Below, in pieces: positions 18,983-27,089 of a DNA stretch of 64,000 nucleotides. The notes under the pieces are model-generated. The model worked only from the letters and a program-made list of their open reading frames with translations. It was not told where the DNA came from and ran no database searches. The DNA comes from Stenotrophomonas sp. MYb238. Lineage in GTDB: Bacteria; Pseudomonadota; Gammaproteobacteria; Xanthomonadales; Xanthomonadaceae. The DNA lies in assembly GCF_009496535.1 (NCBI RefSeq), contig NZ_WIDL01000016.1, forward strand, positions 41,655 to 105,654, in the 5' to 3' direction. How positions within the stretch are numbered: position 1 is the stretch's first letter; the number at the start of each line of letters is the position of its first letter. A program made the position numbers and the translations under genes.

Positions 18983-19914
18983 GCGGCGTCCTCCGCGGCG
19001 ACCGCCGCCATCGAGGCCAGCGCGTCGTCGTAGTGGTGGTCCAGGTAGTGCCGGGCGATCTCGCGGCCGGTGGCCTTCCACACGCCGTCGTGGCCGCAGA
19101 TGTAGTCCATCGCCTCCTCGAAGGCCGCCAGCCGGTGCGGGTGGCTGACCTGGTAGGCGTGCAGCGGCACGCACATCACCGTGCCCGAGCGCTCGCCCTC
19201 GGCATACAGCCGGTCGAAGGCGTCCTTGATCATCTGCCCGTAGCGGCGCGGCTCGATCTTGTTGGTGACGTAGACGATGGTGTCGTTGAGCTCCAGCGAA
19301 TACGGCACCGAGACGAAGCGCCTGCCGGAACGGGTCTTCACCGGCGTCGGCTGGTCGTCGTGGAACAGGTCGCAGGTGTACAGGCCGCCGGCCTCGGCGA
19401 ACAGGTCGATGGTGGCGTTGGAGTGCGACAACGCCGGCGCCAGGTAGCCGTCGCAGTGCTGGCCGGTGTGGCGCGCGATCAGCTCCATCGAATGCCGGAT
19501 CATCTCCCGCTCCTGCGCCTCGTCCAGGCCGTAGGTGTAGCGGGTGTTGTAGATGCCGTGGCTGAAGAACTCCCAGCCGCGCTCGGCGGCCATCGCGATC
19601 ACTTCCGGATGGTGCTCGAGCATGGCGGTGGACAGCGACACCGAGCCGCGCAGGCCGAAGCGGTCCATCACCCGCATCATGCGCTGGTGGCCGACGCGGT
19701 TGCCGTAGTCGCGGGTGCCGTAGCCAAGCACGTCCGGCAGCGGCCGCGGCCAGGCCTTGCGCTGCGGGTTGGGCGGCGGCGCGTACTCGTAGAACTCGAT
19801 GTTGGGCGCGATCCACAGCGCCACCCGGGCATTGCCGGGCCAGGTGATCTTCGGGCGGCTGTCCCAGGGCCAGTAGTCGTACAGGCCCGGATCGGAGCGG
19901 GTGGCGGCGTTCAT
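18979..19914 (-). CDS. CE4 polysaccharide deacetylase/PuuE-like hydrolase, copy B
   Basis: A 311-residue paralogue of copy A with the same layout: WPGNARVALWIAPNIEFYEY at the N-terminus, GTRDYGNRVGHQRMMRVMDRFG, FFSHGIYNTRYTYG in the metal-binding region, GYLAPALSHSNATIDLFAEAG and VCVPLHAYQVSHPHR-like residues near the end. It has no export signal. ATGA overlaps join it to the isochorismatase gene upstream and copy A downstream, so the three products are made together. A role in hydrolysing a cyclic amide is favoured by context; a carbohydrate role is not excluded. Confidence 0.8.
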   Translation of the reverse strand: MNAATRSDPGLYDYWPWDSRPKITWPGNARVALWIAPNIEFYEYAPPPNPQRKAWPRPLPDVLGYGTRDYGNRVGHQRMMRVMDRFGLRGSVSLSTAMLEHHPEVIAMAAERGWEFFSHGIYNTRYTYGLDEAQEREMIRHSMELIARHTGQHCDGYLAPALSHSNATIDLFAEAGGLYTCDLFHDDQPTPVKTRSGRRFVSVPYSLELNDTIVYVTNKIEPRRYGQMIKDAFDRLYAEGERSGTVMCVPLHAYQVSHPHRLAAFEEAMDYICGHDGVWKATGREIARHYLDHHYDDALASMAAVAAEDAA

Positions 19915-20585
19915 GCGCGCAGCGCCTGCAGCTGCGCGGCCACCGCGTCCACGTCCTCGACGTCGCCGTACTTGAGCATGATGTCGCACAGGTTGGCGAA
20001 GTGCGGGATCTCGTGCTTGTCGGCCACGCACTGCTCCGGGACGATGGTGCGGTAGCCGCGCGAGAGGCTGTCGATCACGCAGGCGCGCACGCAACCGGAG
20101 GTGGAGCCGCCGGTGACGATCAGCGTGTCGATGCGGTGGAAGGTCAGCAGCGACCACAGGTTGGTCTCGAAGAACGGGCTGGCCATGCGCTTGTGCATGA
20201 CGATGTCGCCCGGCCGCACCTCGGCGCGCTGGTCGAACTGGGCGCGCTCGGAACCGTGCTTGATGTTCTGCAGCGAGTCCGGGGTATCGGTGCGCGTGCC
20301 CCAGACGCCGGCGTCCTCGCCCGATTCCAGGTAGGCCACGTAGGTCCACACCACCGGCAGGCCGAGTGCGCGCACCTGCGCCGACAGCGCGTTGATGTGC
20401 TCGATCTGGCGCGGGTCGGTTTCGTAGGCGGTCCTGAACGCGGCCAGGTCGGTGTAGGCGCGCTGCACGTCGATGTTGACGATGGCCGGGCGTCGGCCGA
20501 AGCCGAACCTGGCGCGGTTGGGGTTGGCCTTGACCTGCTCCCAGTACTGGCGGGCGGTGAGCGAAGAGGTTTCCATCGCGGGCAT
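19911..20585 (-). CDS. Isochorismatase-fold amidohydrolase
   Basis: A 224-residue cysteine hydrolase of the isochorismatase superfamily, which includes N-carbamoylsarcosine amidase, nicotinamidase and maleamate amidohydrolase (NicF). The Asp-Lys-Cys triad is Asp39 (NIDVQ), Lys132 (MHKRMASPF) and Cys165 in TGGSTSGCVRA with the preceding cis-peptide stretch. The first ATG (20585) is preceded by GGAG; a second ATG nine bases later is possible. It follows the MFS gene after 25 nt and overlaps the deacetylase-like copy B. It could hydrolyse a half-amide formed by ring opening. Substrate unproven. Confidence 0.87.
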   Translation of the reverse strand: MPAMETSSLTARQYWEQVKANPNRARFGFGRRPAIVNIDVQRAYTDLAAFRTAYETDPRQIEHINALSAQVRALGLPVVWTYVAYLESGEDAGVWGTRTDTPDSLQNIKHGSERAQFDQRAEVRPGDIVMHKRMASPFFETNLWSLLTFHRIDTLIVTGGSTSGCVRACVIDSLSRGYRTIVPEQCVADKHEIPHFANLCDIMLKYGDVEDVDAVAAQLQALRA

Positions 20586-20610
20586 GGGAAGGTTCTCCGT
20601 TGCGGCGGGG

Positions 20611-21834
20611 TCAGGCGCGGACCAGGCGCGCGCGTTCGTCGCGCACCAGGGTGGCGGCCAGCAGGGCGAGCGCGACCAGCACGCAGATCAGCACGAAGGC
20701 CGGCTGGTAGCTGTGGGTCACGTCGAAGATCTTGGCGGTGAGCCAGATGCCCAGGCCGGCGGTGGTGGCGTCGAGCAGGGTGATGGTGCCGAGGATGCGG
20801 CCGGCCGCGGCCAGGCCGAAGGCGTTGACCGCCAGCAGCTGGATCATGGTGTACAGCCCGCCCCAGCCCAGGCCGAACAGCACCAGCGAATACCACACCA
20901 GGTCCGCGCGCAGGGTCGCCAGCACCACCGCGCCGGCGGCCATGATCGCCAGGTTGAGCAGGAACACGCGCTTGGCCGGGAACAGGTCCGAGAGCATGCC
21001 GAACAGGAACTTGCCGACCATCGCCAGGCCGAACATCAGCCCCAGCGCGTTGCCGGCCTGCTGCGGCGCGAAGCCGAGGTCGCGCATGTGCAGGAACAGG
21101 TTGGCCGACACCGCCATGATCGAGAAGAAAGTGGTCATGGCCACGAACGCCAGCACCCAGAAGGTGCGCGTGCGCAGCGCCTGCCGGTAGCCCAGGTCGG
21201 GCAGGCCCGAGGCGGTCCTGCCGGCGCCGGCGCCCACCTTGTCCGCTCCCCACGGCGCGATGCCGCCCGGGCGCGGGCTGCGCACCAGCAGCAGCGCCAG
21301 CAGCAGGCAGGCCAGCGGTACCCCCGCCTCCCACAGGAAGGCGCCGCGCCAGTCCATGCCCTGCAGCAGGTGCACGCCGAGCTTGGGGAACACCATGCCG
21401 CCCAGGCTGGTGCCGACCAGGGCGATGCCGATGGCGGTGCCGCGCTGGGTCACGAACCACTGCGACACATAGATCACCGCCACGTTCAGGCCGGCGGCGA
21501 CCAGGACCAGCGCGAAGCCGAGGTGGATCAGGTACAGGTGCGTGAGCGAGTGCACGTGCGCATAGGCGGCATACAGCGCCGCCAGCAGCGCCAGTCCCGC
21601 CAGGATCAGCTTGCGCGGCCCGACCTTGTCGATCACCACGCCCAGGAACGGCGCCGTCCAGCCAGCCAGGACCAGGGTGATCAGGTCGCGCAGCTTCAGC
21701 TCGCTGCGGCTCCAGCCGAACTCGCGCAGCAGCGATTCGTCGAACGCGGTCAGTCCGGTGATGACCAGTCCGTTCGACACGAGCAGTACCAGCATCCCCA
21801 TTACCGCCATCAGCCACGGGTAATAACGCTTCAT
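20611..21834 (-). CDS. MFS transporter (OFA/MCT-like)
   Basis: A 407-residue inner-membrane transporter with about 12 hydrophobic segments and a polar central loop around residues 190-215. Motifs VVIDKVGPRKLILAG (loop 2-3) and GKFLFGMLSDLFPAKRV (loop 8-9) are the major-facilitator signatures. The long N-terminal TM1 with LVITGLTAFDESLLREFGW resembles oxalate/formate and monocarboxylate carriers, so an organic acid is a likely cargo. The ATG at 21834 is preceded by AGAGGTG. It is the first gene of the leftward operon controlled by the palindrome at 21926 and probably brings the compound from the periplasm after the TonB receptor. Confidence 0.9.
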   Translation of the reverse strand: MKRYYPWLMAVMGMLVLLVSNGLVITGLTAFDESLLREFGWSRSELKLRDLITLVLAGWTAPFLGVVIDKVGPRKLILAGLALLAALYAAYAHVHSLTHLYLIHLGFALVLVAAGLNVAVIYVSQWFVTQRGTAIGIALVGTSLGGMVFPKLGVHLLQGMDWRGAFLWEAGVPLACLLLALLLVRSPRPGGIAPWGADKVGAGAGRTASGLPDLGYRQALRTRTFWVLAFVAMTTFFSIMAVSANLFLHMRDLGFAPQQAGNALGLMFGLAMVGKFLFGMLSDLFPAKRVFLLNLAIMAAGAVVLATLRADLVWYSLVLFGLGWGGLYTMIQLLAVNAFGLAAAGRILGTITLLDATTAGLGIWLTAKIFDVTHSYQPAFVLICVLVALALLAATLVRDERARLVRA

Positions 21835-21925
21835 CTGAACACCTCTGCAGGTTGGGTCATGGCAGGTAGATACGCCGGCGGGGGGTTTCCGCCGCCGGCG
21901 TTGACCGGGAGCGGATGGCATGCCT

Positions 21926-21947
21926 ACACTTTGTCCGGACAAAGTGT
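21926..21947. promoter_or_regulatory. Candidate GntR operator, site 3 (perfect 22-bp palindrome)
   Basis: ACACTTTGTCC is followed directly by its exact reverse complement, giving a 22-bp palindrome. It lies in the 141-nt gap between the divergent MFS and EthD operons, 28 nt before the EthD start and 91 nt before the MFS start. It is the strongest of three sites sharing TTTGTCCGGACA-type cores and is placed to control both directions. Confidence 0.75.
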
Positions 21948-21975
21948 GCCACAGTCTTTCGCCCGGGAGGAAGCC

Positions 21976-22287
21976 ATGCAAACCATCGTCGTGCTGTTCA
22001 ACCTCAAGCCCGGCGTCAGCCGCGAGGAATACGAGGCCTGGGCGCGCGACAGCGACCTGCCGGTGGTCAACGGGCTGGCGTCGGTGGACAGGTTCGAGGT
22101 GCTCAAGGCCAGCGGCCTGCTGATCGGCGACGGCCCCTCGCCCTACGAATACGTCGAGCTGATCCGGGTACCAGACATGGCCGCCTTCGCCGCCGACCTG
22201 GCCGATCCGGCGGCGCAGGCCGGCGCGGCGCAGTTCCAGCAGAAGTACGCCGACAACCCGCTGTTCATCCTCGCCAGCGCCCTGTAA
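21976..22287 (+). CDS. EthD-like dimeric alpha-beta barrel protein
   Basis: A 103-residue protein with the EthD/ferredoxin-like layout: strand MQTIVVLFNLKPG, helix VSREEYEAWARD, then DLPVVNGLASVDRFEV and a late helix ending in QFQQKYADNP. Such proteins form small dimers and are often found beside oxidative or hydrolytic catabolic genes, usually with unknown roles. GGGAGGAAGCC precedes the ATG. It is the first gene of the eight-gene rightward operon. Confidence 0.75.
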   Translation: MQTIVVLFNLKPGVSREEYEAWARDSDLPVVNGLASVDRFEVLKASGLLIGDGPSPYEYVELIRVPDMAAFAADLADPAAQAGAAQFQQKYADNPLFILASAL

Positions 22288-22308
22288 GCCCCAAGGAGCC
22301 CGCAACCC

Positions 22309-23151
22309 ATGGCCCGTTATCCCGAACTGCAGGGCAAGGTCGCCCTGATCACCGGCGCCGGCCGCCACGCCGGCCTCGGCGAAGGCATCGCCCGGCGCCT
22401 GCTCGAGGAAGGCTGCAAGGTGGTGCTGACCGACATCGGCAAGGGCCGCGGCGCGGAAATGCCGGTGACCGCGGTCGGCACCGACGAGGAAATGGCGCAG
22501 GTCGCCGCCGCGCTGGCCGCCGCCACCGGCGGCGAGTGCGTGGCGATGGCGCTGGACGTGCTGGAGGAGGCGCAGGTCGAAGCGGTGGTCGCCGCCACCG
22601 TGGCGCGCTTCGGCCGCCTCGACATCCTGGTCAACAACGCCGGCATCGGCTACCTGATGAAACCGCTGCTGGAGATGGACGCCGGCGAATGGGACGCGGT
22701 GCTCGGGGTCAACCTGCGCGGCGCGTTCCTGTGCAGCAAGCACGCTGCGCGGCAGATGGTCGCCCAGGGCGACGGGCGCATCGTCAACATCGCCTCGCAG
22801 GCGGCCAAGTCGCCGTTCCCGCATGCCGCGGCCTATTGCGCCTCCAAGCACGGGCTGGTCGGCCTGACCCGGGTGGCGGCGCTGGAGCTGGGCGCGCACG
22901 GCATCACCGTCAACGCGGTCTGCCCCAACCATGTCACCACCGGGCTGGGCGCGTGGCAGAACGAATACTTCGCCGAAAAAACCGGCCGCAGCGTGGAGCA
23001 GTACCTGGCCGACATGCGTGCGCGCATCCCGCTGGGACGTCCCGGCCTGGCCGCGGACACCGCCGCGGCCACCGCCTTCCTGTGTTCGGACGATGCGGTC
23101 TACGTCACCGGCGAGGCGCTCAACGTCTCCGGCGGCGAAGAAGTGCACTGA
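22309..23151 (+). CDS. Short-chain dehydrogenase/reductase (SDR)
   Basis: A 280-residue classical SDR that would oxidise or reduce an alcohol/ketone with NAD(P). The cofactor motif TGAGRHAGLGEG is near residue 15, NNAG near 107, the catalytic Ser in NIASQAA and Tyr-Lys in AAYCASKHG. An insertion of about 25 residues after the second strand (GKGRGAEMPVTAV region) makes it longer than the usual 250. It lies 21 nt after the EthD-like gene and 24 nt before the third CE4 hydrolase. The expected substrate is a hydroxy acid or hydroxyacyl-CoA. Confidence 0.9.
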   Translation: MARYPELQGKVALITGAGRHAGLGEGIARRLLEEGCKVVLTDIGKGRGAEMPVTAVGTDEEMAQVAAALAAATGGECVAMALDVLEEAQVEAVVAATVARFGRLDILVNNAGIGYLMKPLLEMDAGEWDAVLGVNLRGAFLCSKHAARQMVAQGDGRIVNIASQAAKSPFPHAAAYCASKHGLVGLTRVAALELGAHGITVNAVCPNHVTTGLGAWQNEYFAEKTGRSVEQYLADMRARIPLGRPGLAADTAAATAFLCSDDAVYVTGEALNVSGGEEVH

Positions 23152-23175
23152 GCCGGCCCCACCCCGAGAACCCCC

Positions 23176-24042
23176 ATGACCCAAGCAAGCTACAAGTGGC
23201 CCAACGACGCGCGCCTGGCGCTGTCGGTCGTGGTCAACGTCGAGGAACTGTCCGAGTACAACGTCGGCCAGGGCGACAGGATCACCGAACCGGTGGACGA
23301 GCTGCACGTCACCCTGTCCAAGCCGGTGCGCAACTACGGCAACGAGTCCAACTACCGCTACGGCATCAACGAGGGCCACGCGCGCGTGGCCGCGCTGCTG
23401 GACAGGTACGGCGTGACCGGTACGTACACCGCCGCGGCGGTCTCGCTGGAGCGCGCCCCGGAGGTCGCCGCCTACCTGCGCGGCAGCCGCCACGAGGTGT
23501 GTTCGCACGGCCACCGCTGGATCCACCAGTTCCGCTTCGACGAGGCGCAGGAACGGCAGTTCATCCGCGACGCCGCCGACAGCATCGAGAAGACCGTGGG
23601 CGTGCGCCCGGCCGGCTGGCTGTCGCGCTACCTGCATACCGGCGCCACCCGGCGCCTGCTGCAGGAGGAAGGCTTCCTGTACCACATGGACGACTACTCG
23701 GCCGACGCGCCGTTCTGGGGCGAGGTCGAGGGCAGCGACCGGCCGATGGTGGTGGTGCCCTACCAGCTGGACACCAACGACATGAAGATGTGGGTCGCCC
23801 CGTCCTACCTGCCGAAGGACTGGCTCGACTACGCCATCGACAGCTTCGACACGCTGTACGCCGAAGGCGCGCACGCGCCCAAGGTAATGTCGCTGGGCCT
23901 GCACCTGCGCATCATCGGCCGCCCCGGCCGCATCGGCGCGTTCGAGAAATTCCTGCAGTACGTCGCGCGCAAGCCCGGCACCTGGTACGCCACCCGCCGC
24001 CAGATCGCCGAACACTTCGCCGCGCAGGTACCGGCGCCATGA
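23176..24042 (+). CDS. CE4 polysaccharide deacetylase/PuuE-like hydrolase, copy C
   Basis: A 288-residue protein most like PuuE allantoinase and imidase: SVVVNVEELSEYNVG at the N-terminus, RNYGNESNYRYGINEG, EVCSHGHRWIHQ with metal-binding His, RPAGWLSRYLHTGATRRLL, and LGLHLRIIGRPGRIGAFEKF near the end, a PuuE-type signature. No signal peptide. Its ATG follows the SDR gene by 24 nt and its stop overlaps the CitE-like start. It is the most PuuE-like of the three copies and the best candidate for opening a cyclic imide or ureide ring. Confidence 0.85.
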   Translation: MTQASYKWPNDARLALSVVVNVEELSEYNVGQGDRITEPVDELHVTLSKPVRNYGNESNYRYGINEGHARVAALLDRYGVTGTYTAAAVSLERAPEVAAYLRGSRHEVCSHGHRWIHQFRFDEAQERQFIRDAADSIEKTVGVRPAGWLSRYLHTGATRRLLQEEGFLYHMDDYSADAPFWGEVEGSDRPMVVVPYQLDTNDMKMWVAPSYLPKDWLDYAIDSFDTLYAEGAHAPKVMSLGLHLRIIGRPGRIGAFEKFLQYVARKPGTWYATRRQIAEHFAAQVPAP

Positions 24043-24890
24043 CCGCCGCGCCCAACCCCCGCCGCTGCCTGCTGTTCGTCCCGGGCTCGCGCCCGGAACG
24101 CTATGCCAAGGCCATCGCCACCGGCGCCGACCAGGTCTGCATCGACCTGGAGGACGCGGTCGCCCCGGCCGACAAGGAAAGCGCGCGCGCGGCGCTGTTC
24201 GCCTTCCTCGCCGGCGCGCCGACCAGCCACGGCGAGATCGGCCTGCGCATCAATCCGCTGTCCACCGCGCTGGGCCAGGCCGACCTGGCGGCGCTGGCCG
24301 CGTCCAGGTTGAAACCGGCGTTCGTGATGCTGCCCAAGGTCGAAACCGTGGCCGAACTGCGGCAGGCGGATGCGGCGCTGGCCGCCATCGATACCGCCTT
24401 CATTGCCCAGATCGAAACGCCGCGCGGGCTGCTCGACGCGCGCGCGCTGGCGGCGGCCATCCCGCGCCTGCAGGCGCTGATGTTCGGCGGCTTCGACTAC
24501 ATCGTCGCGCTGCGCGGCCGCGCCGGCTGGGACAGCTTCTTCCATCCGCGCGTGCAGCTGGCCACCGTCGCCGCCGAGGCCGGCATCGGCTGCCTGGACG
24601 TGCCCTACCTGGACATCAAGGACGAGGCCGGCCTCATCGCCGAGACCGACCGCGTGATCGAACTGGGCTTCACCGCCAAGGCGGCGATCCATCCTGCCCA
24701 GGTCGAGCCGATCCAGAGCCGCTACCTGCCCACCGCCGCCGAGTACGAACGCGCGCAGCACGTGATCGCCGCGCTGGCCGCCAGCGGCGGCGAGGCCATA
24801 CAGCTCGACGGCAAGCTGGTGGACCGCCCCATCGAGATCGCCGCCGAACGCGCCATCGCGCTCGGCGCGCACGGCGTCCGCGCCGGCTGA
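24039..24890 (+). CDS. CitE/HpcH-type CoA-ester lyase
   Basis: A 283-residue member of the HpcH/HpaI-CitE family, which cleaves or forms C-C bonds in malyl-, citramalyl- or citryl-CoA. Motifs are LFVPGSRPERYAKA at the N-terminus, CIDLEDAVAP near 29-38 (metal ligand and CoA site), FIAQIETPRGLLDA with the metal-binding Glu, and FGGFDYIVALRG. The C-terminal KAAIHPAQVEPI is typical of the family. ATGA overlap with the upstream hydrolase and a MaoC gene downstream. Together with the MaoC protein it could be a citramalyl-CoA lyase (Ccl) yielding acetyl-CoA and pyruvate. Confidence 0.88.
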   Translation: MTAAPNPRRCLLFVPGSRPERYAKAIATGADQVCIDLEDAVAPADKESARAALFAFLAGAPTSHGEIGLRINPLSTALGQADLAALAASRLKPAFVMLPKVETVAELRQADAALAAIDTAFIAQIETPRGLLDARALAAAIPRLQALMFGGFDYIVALRGRAGWDSFFHPRVQLATVAAEAGIGCLDVPYLDIKDEAGLIAETDRVIELGFTAKAAIHPAQVEPIQSRYLPTAAEYERAQHVIAALAASGGEAIQLDGKLVDRPIEIAAERAIALGAHGVRAG

Positions 24891-24977
24891 CCGCTCCCGC
24901 CGCCGCCCCGCTTTCCTTCCCTCTTTGACCGGGCTGCGCCCAGCGCAAGCCCACCGCCCCGCGAAAAGGACACCACC

Positions 24978-25496
24978 ATGGTTCAGAACGTCAAGCAGAT
25001 CGCCGAAAACCGCTTCCGCGAAACCTTCGGCCGCTACTACGAAGACTTCAACGTCGGCGACATCTACGAGCACCGTCCCGGCCGCACGATCACCGAGACC
25101 GACAACACCTGGTTCACCCTGCTGACCATGAACACCCACCCGATGCACTTCGACAAGGAGTACGCCAAGGCCTCCGAGTTCGGCAAGGTGATCGTGTGCT
25201 CGCCGCTGACGGTGGCGCTGATGGTCGGCATGAGCGTGACCGACGTCAGCCAGAAGGCGGTGGCCAACCTCGGCTGGACCGACATCCGCATGACCCACCC
25301 GCTGTTCGTCGGTGACACCCTGATCGCCGAGTCGGAGGTGCTGGAGAAGCGCGAGTCCAAGTCGCGCCCCGGCGCCGGCATCGTCACCTGCCGCAGCGAC
25401 GGCTACAACCAGGACGGCAAGCTGGTGTGCACCTTCAACCGCACCATGCTGATCGCCCGGCGCGGCCATTCGGTCGAAGACAAGGTCAACTACTGA
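24978..25496 (+). CDS. MaoC-like acyl-CoA dehydratase (itaconyl/mesaconyl-CoA hydratase-like)
   Basis: A 172-residue hot-dog-fold hydratase. The N-terminal half has GRYYEDFNVGDIYEHRPGRT, followed by ETDNTWFTLLTMNTHPMHFD, where Asp and His act in water addition. This form is close to mesaconyl-CoA hydratase and itaconyl-CoA hydratase (Ich). GEKGA-like AAAAGGACACC stands before the ATG, and 87 nt separate it from the CitE-like gene. It is followed 11 nt later by an acyl-CoA dehydrogenase. The predicted reaction is hydration of an unsaturated C5-dicarboxyl-CoA to the substrate of the CitE-like lyase. Confidence 0.85.
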   Translation: MVQNVKQIAENRFRETFGRYYEDFNVGDIYEHRPGRTITETDNTWFTLLTMNTHPMHFDKEYAKASEFGKVIVCSPLTVALMVGMSVTDVSQKAVANLGWTDIRMTHPLFVGDTLIAESEVLEKRESKSRPGAGIVTCRSDGYNQDGKLVCTFNRTMLIARRGHSVEDKVNY

Positions 25497-25507
25497 AGGA
25501 CGCCGCC

Positions 25508-26677
25508 ATGAGCACCGACACCGACCCGCTCTGGGGCCCCGAGGAAGAACAGGCGCTGATGGACTCGATCGACCACTGGATCGAGAAGTCCGTCGCGCCC
25601 ATCGCCCGCGAATACGACCTGGAGGACAAGTACCCGCACCAGCTGGTGGAGGAGATGAAGGACCTCGGCCTGTTCGGCGCGACCATCTCGCCCGAGTACG
25701 GCGGCCTTGGCCTGCCGGCGCGCATCTACGCCCGGATCGTCATCAAGGTCTCGTCGGTGTGGATGGCGCCGACCGGCATCTTCAACTCGCACCTGATCGT
25801 GGCTTCGGCGATCGAACGCTGCGGCACCGAGGCGCAGAAGCGCAAGTACCTGCCGCGCATGGCAACGGGTGAACTGCGTGCCGCGCTGGGGCTCACCGAG
25901 CCCAACGCCGGCACCGACCTGCAGGCGATCCGCACCGTCGCGCGGCGCGAAGGCGACCATTACGTCATCAACGGCGCCAAGACCTGGATCACCAACTCCC
26001 TGCACGGCAACATGGCCCTGCTGCTGACCAAAACCGACCCCGGCGCGCAGCCGCGGCACAAGGGCATGTCGATGTTCATCGCCGAGAAGGGCGAAGGCTT
26101 CGTGGTCGCCAAGAAACTGCAGAAGAGCGGCTACAAGGCCATCGACACCTGCGAGCTGGTGTTCCAGGACTACCGCGTGCCGGCCGACTGCCTGCTCGGC
26201 GGCGAGGAAGGCAAGGGCTTCCACCATGCCATCGGCGGGCTGGAGCTGGGCCGCATCAACGTCGCCGCGCGCGGCTGCGGCATCGCCGAGGGCGCGCTGC
26301 GCCTGTCGGTGCGCTACGCCCAGGAACGCACCACCTTCGGCAAGCCGATCGCCGAGCACCAGGCCATCCAGCTCAAGCTGGGCGAGATGGCCGCGCGCGT
26401 GGAGGCCTCCAAGCTGCTGATCGAGAGCGCCGCCAACGCCTACGACAAGGGCGAACGCTGCGACATGGAAGCGGGCATGGCCAAGTACTTCGCCACCGAG
26501 ACCGGCGCGTTCTGCGCGCAGGAAGGCATGCGCATCTTCGGCGGCTACAGCTACTCGGTGGAGTACGACATCGAGCGCTTCCACCGCGACGCGATGCTGA
26601 TGTGCATCGGCGAGGGCACCAACGAGATGCAGCGCATCATCATTTCCAAGCAGCTGGTGGCGCGCAATCCAATCTGA
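25508..26677 (+). CDS. Acyl-CoA dehydrogenase
   Basis: A 389-residue short/medium-chain-type acyl-CoA dehydrogenase that forms a C2-C3 double bond in an acyl-CoA and reduces ETF. Features are ALGLTEPNAGTDLQAIRTVA, GAKTWITNSLHGNMALLLTKT, RTTFGKPIAEHQAIQLKLG and the C-terminal IGEGTNEMQRIIISKQLV with the base at Glu369. The position of the base in GEGTNE separates it from isovaleryl-type enzymes. It lies between the MaoC and CoA-transferase genes. In the Pseudomonas itaconate cluster an acyl-CoA dehydrogenase has the same neighbour (ich), so a methylsuccinyl-CoA-like substrate is plausible. Confidence 0.9.
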   Translation: MSTDTDPLWGPEEEQALMDSIDHWIEKSVAPIAREYDLEDKYPHQLVEEMKDLGLFGATISPEYGGLGLPARIYARIVIKVSSVWMAPTGIFNSHLIVASAIERCGTEAQKRKYLPRMATGELRAALGLTEPNAGTDLQAIRTVARREGDHYVINGAKTWITNSLHGNMALLLTKTDPGAQPRHKGMSMFIAEKGEGFVVAKKLQKSGYKAIDTCELVFQDYRVPADCLLGGEEGKGFHHAIGGLELGRINVAARGCGIAEGALRLSVRYAQERTTFGKPIAEHQAIQLKLGEMAARVEASKLLIESAANAYDKGERCDMEAGMAKYFATETGAFCAQEGMRIFGGYSYSVEYDIERFHRDAMLMCIGEGTNEMQRIIISKQLVARNPI

Positions 26678-26820
26678 AGCTTGAAGCCCCTCTCCCGTTG
26701 GGGTGAGGGGGGCGGTTTGCGAACCACCGGTCCGCTGCCCCTCGAACGCCCTTGCGCCAGCGCAAGGGCCGGGGCGCGAAGCGAGGGTTGGGACGCCGCA
26801 AGGAAGCACCCGCTGCCAGC

Positions 26821-26914
26821 CCTGTGGAACGCGTCGCCACGCGCCAGCCAGGGTGAACCGCCAAAGCAACACCGGATGTCCACCACTTTGACGCGTGGCG
26901 ACGCGTTCCACAGG
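26821..26914. repeat. Perfect 23-bp inverted repeat, REP-like
   Basis: CCTGTGGAACGCGTCGCCAC plus GCG (26821-26843) is matched exactly in reverse complement at 26892-26914, with a 48-nt loop. This structure could fold in RNA or DNA as a long stem. It resembles bacterial interspersed palindromes and may protect or end the transcript between ACAD and transferase genes. Confidence 0.75.
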
Positions 26915-26958
26915 GCGACGACCGCAGGCGCTGCGCGGCGCCCCTCATCCGCCCCTTC

Positions 26959-27056
26959 GGGGCACCTGCATTCGGCACATCCCTGTGCCTCACCCTTCGG
27001 GCGGCTTCGCCGTGCAGCCTGGCAATCCTGCCAAGCCGTCTCCCGGAGGGAAAAGG
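26959..27056. repeat. 98-bp dispersed repeat, copy A
   Basis: The segment beginning GGGGCACCTGCATTCGGCAC and ending near CCCGGAGGGAAAAGG recurs at 42263-42360 with only a few C/T or A/G differences. Both copies are direct and lie in spacers before rightward genes. It has no open frame of interest. Confidence 0.8.
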
Positions 27057-27089
27057 AACTCGCCACCACCGTCCGTCCACGAGGCCCCC

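Larger units (their letters stand above)
26678..27089. other. Repeat-rich spacer in the rightward operon
   Basis: This 412-nt gap between the acyl-CoA dehydrogenase and the first class III CoA-transferase has no gene. It holds a 23-base perfect inverted repeat (26821-26914), a hairpin CCCTTGCGCCAGCGCAAGGG at about 26749-26768, and a 98-bp dispersed repeat. The transferase genes may therefore have their own expression level. Confidence 0.6.

Noticed and set aside
20611-24015. 1134-codon minus-strand frame
   Set aside because: The MFS protein is its last 407 codons; the rest is antisense to the EthD, SDR and CE4 genes.
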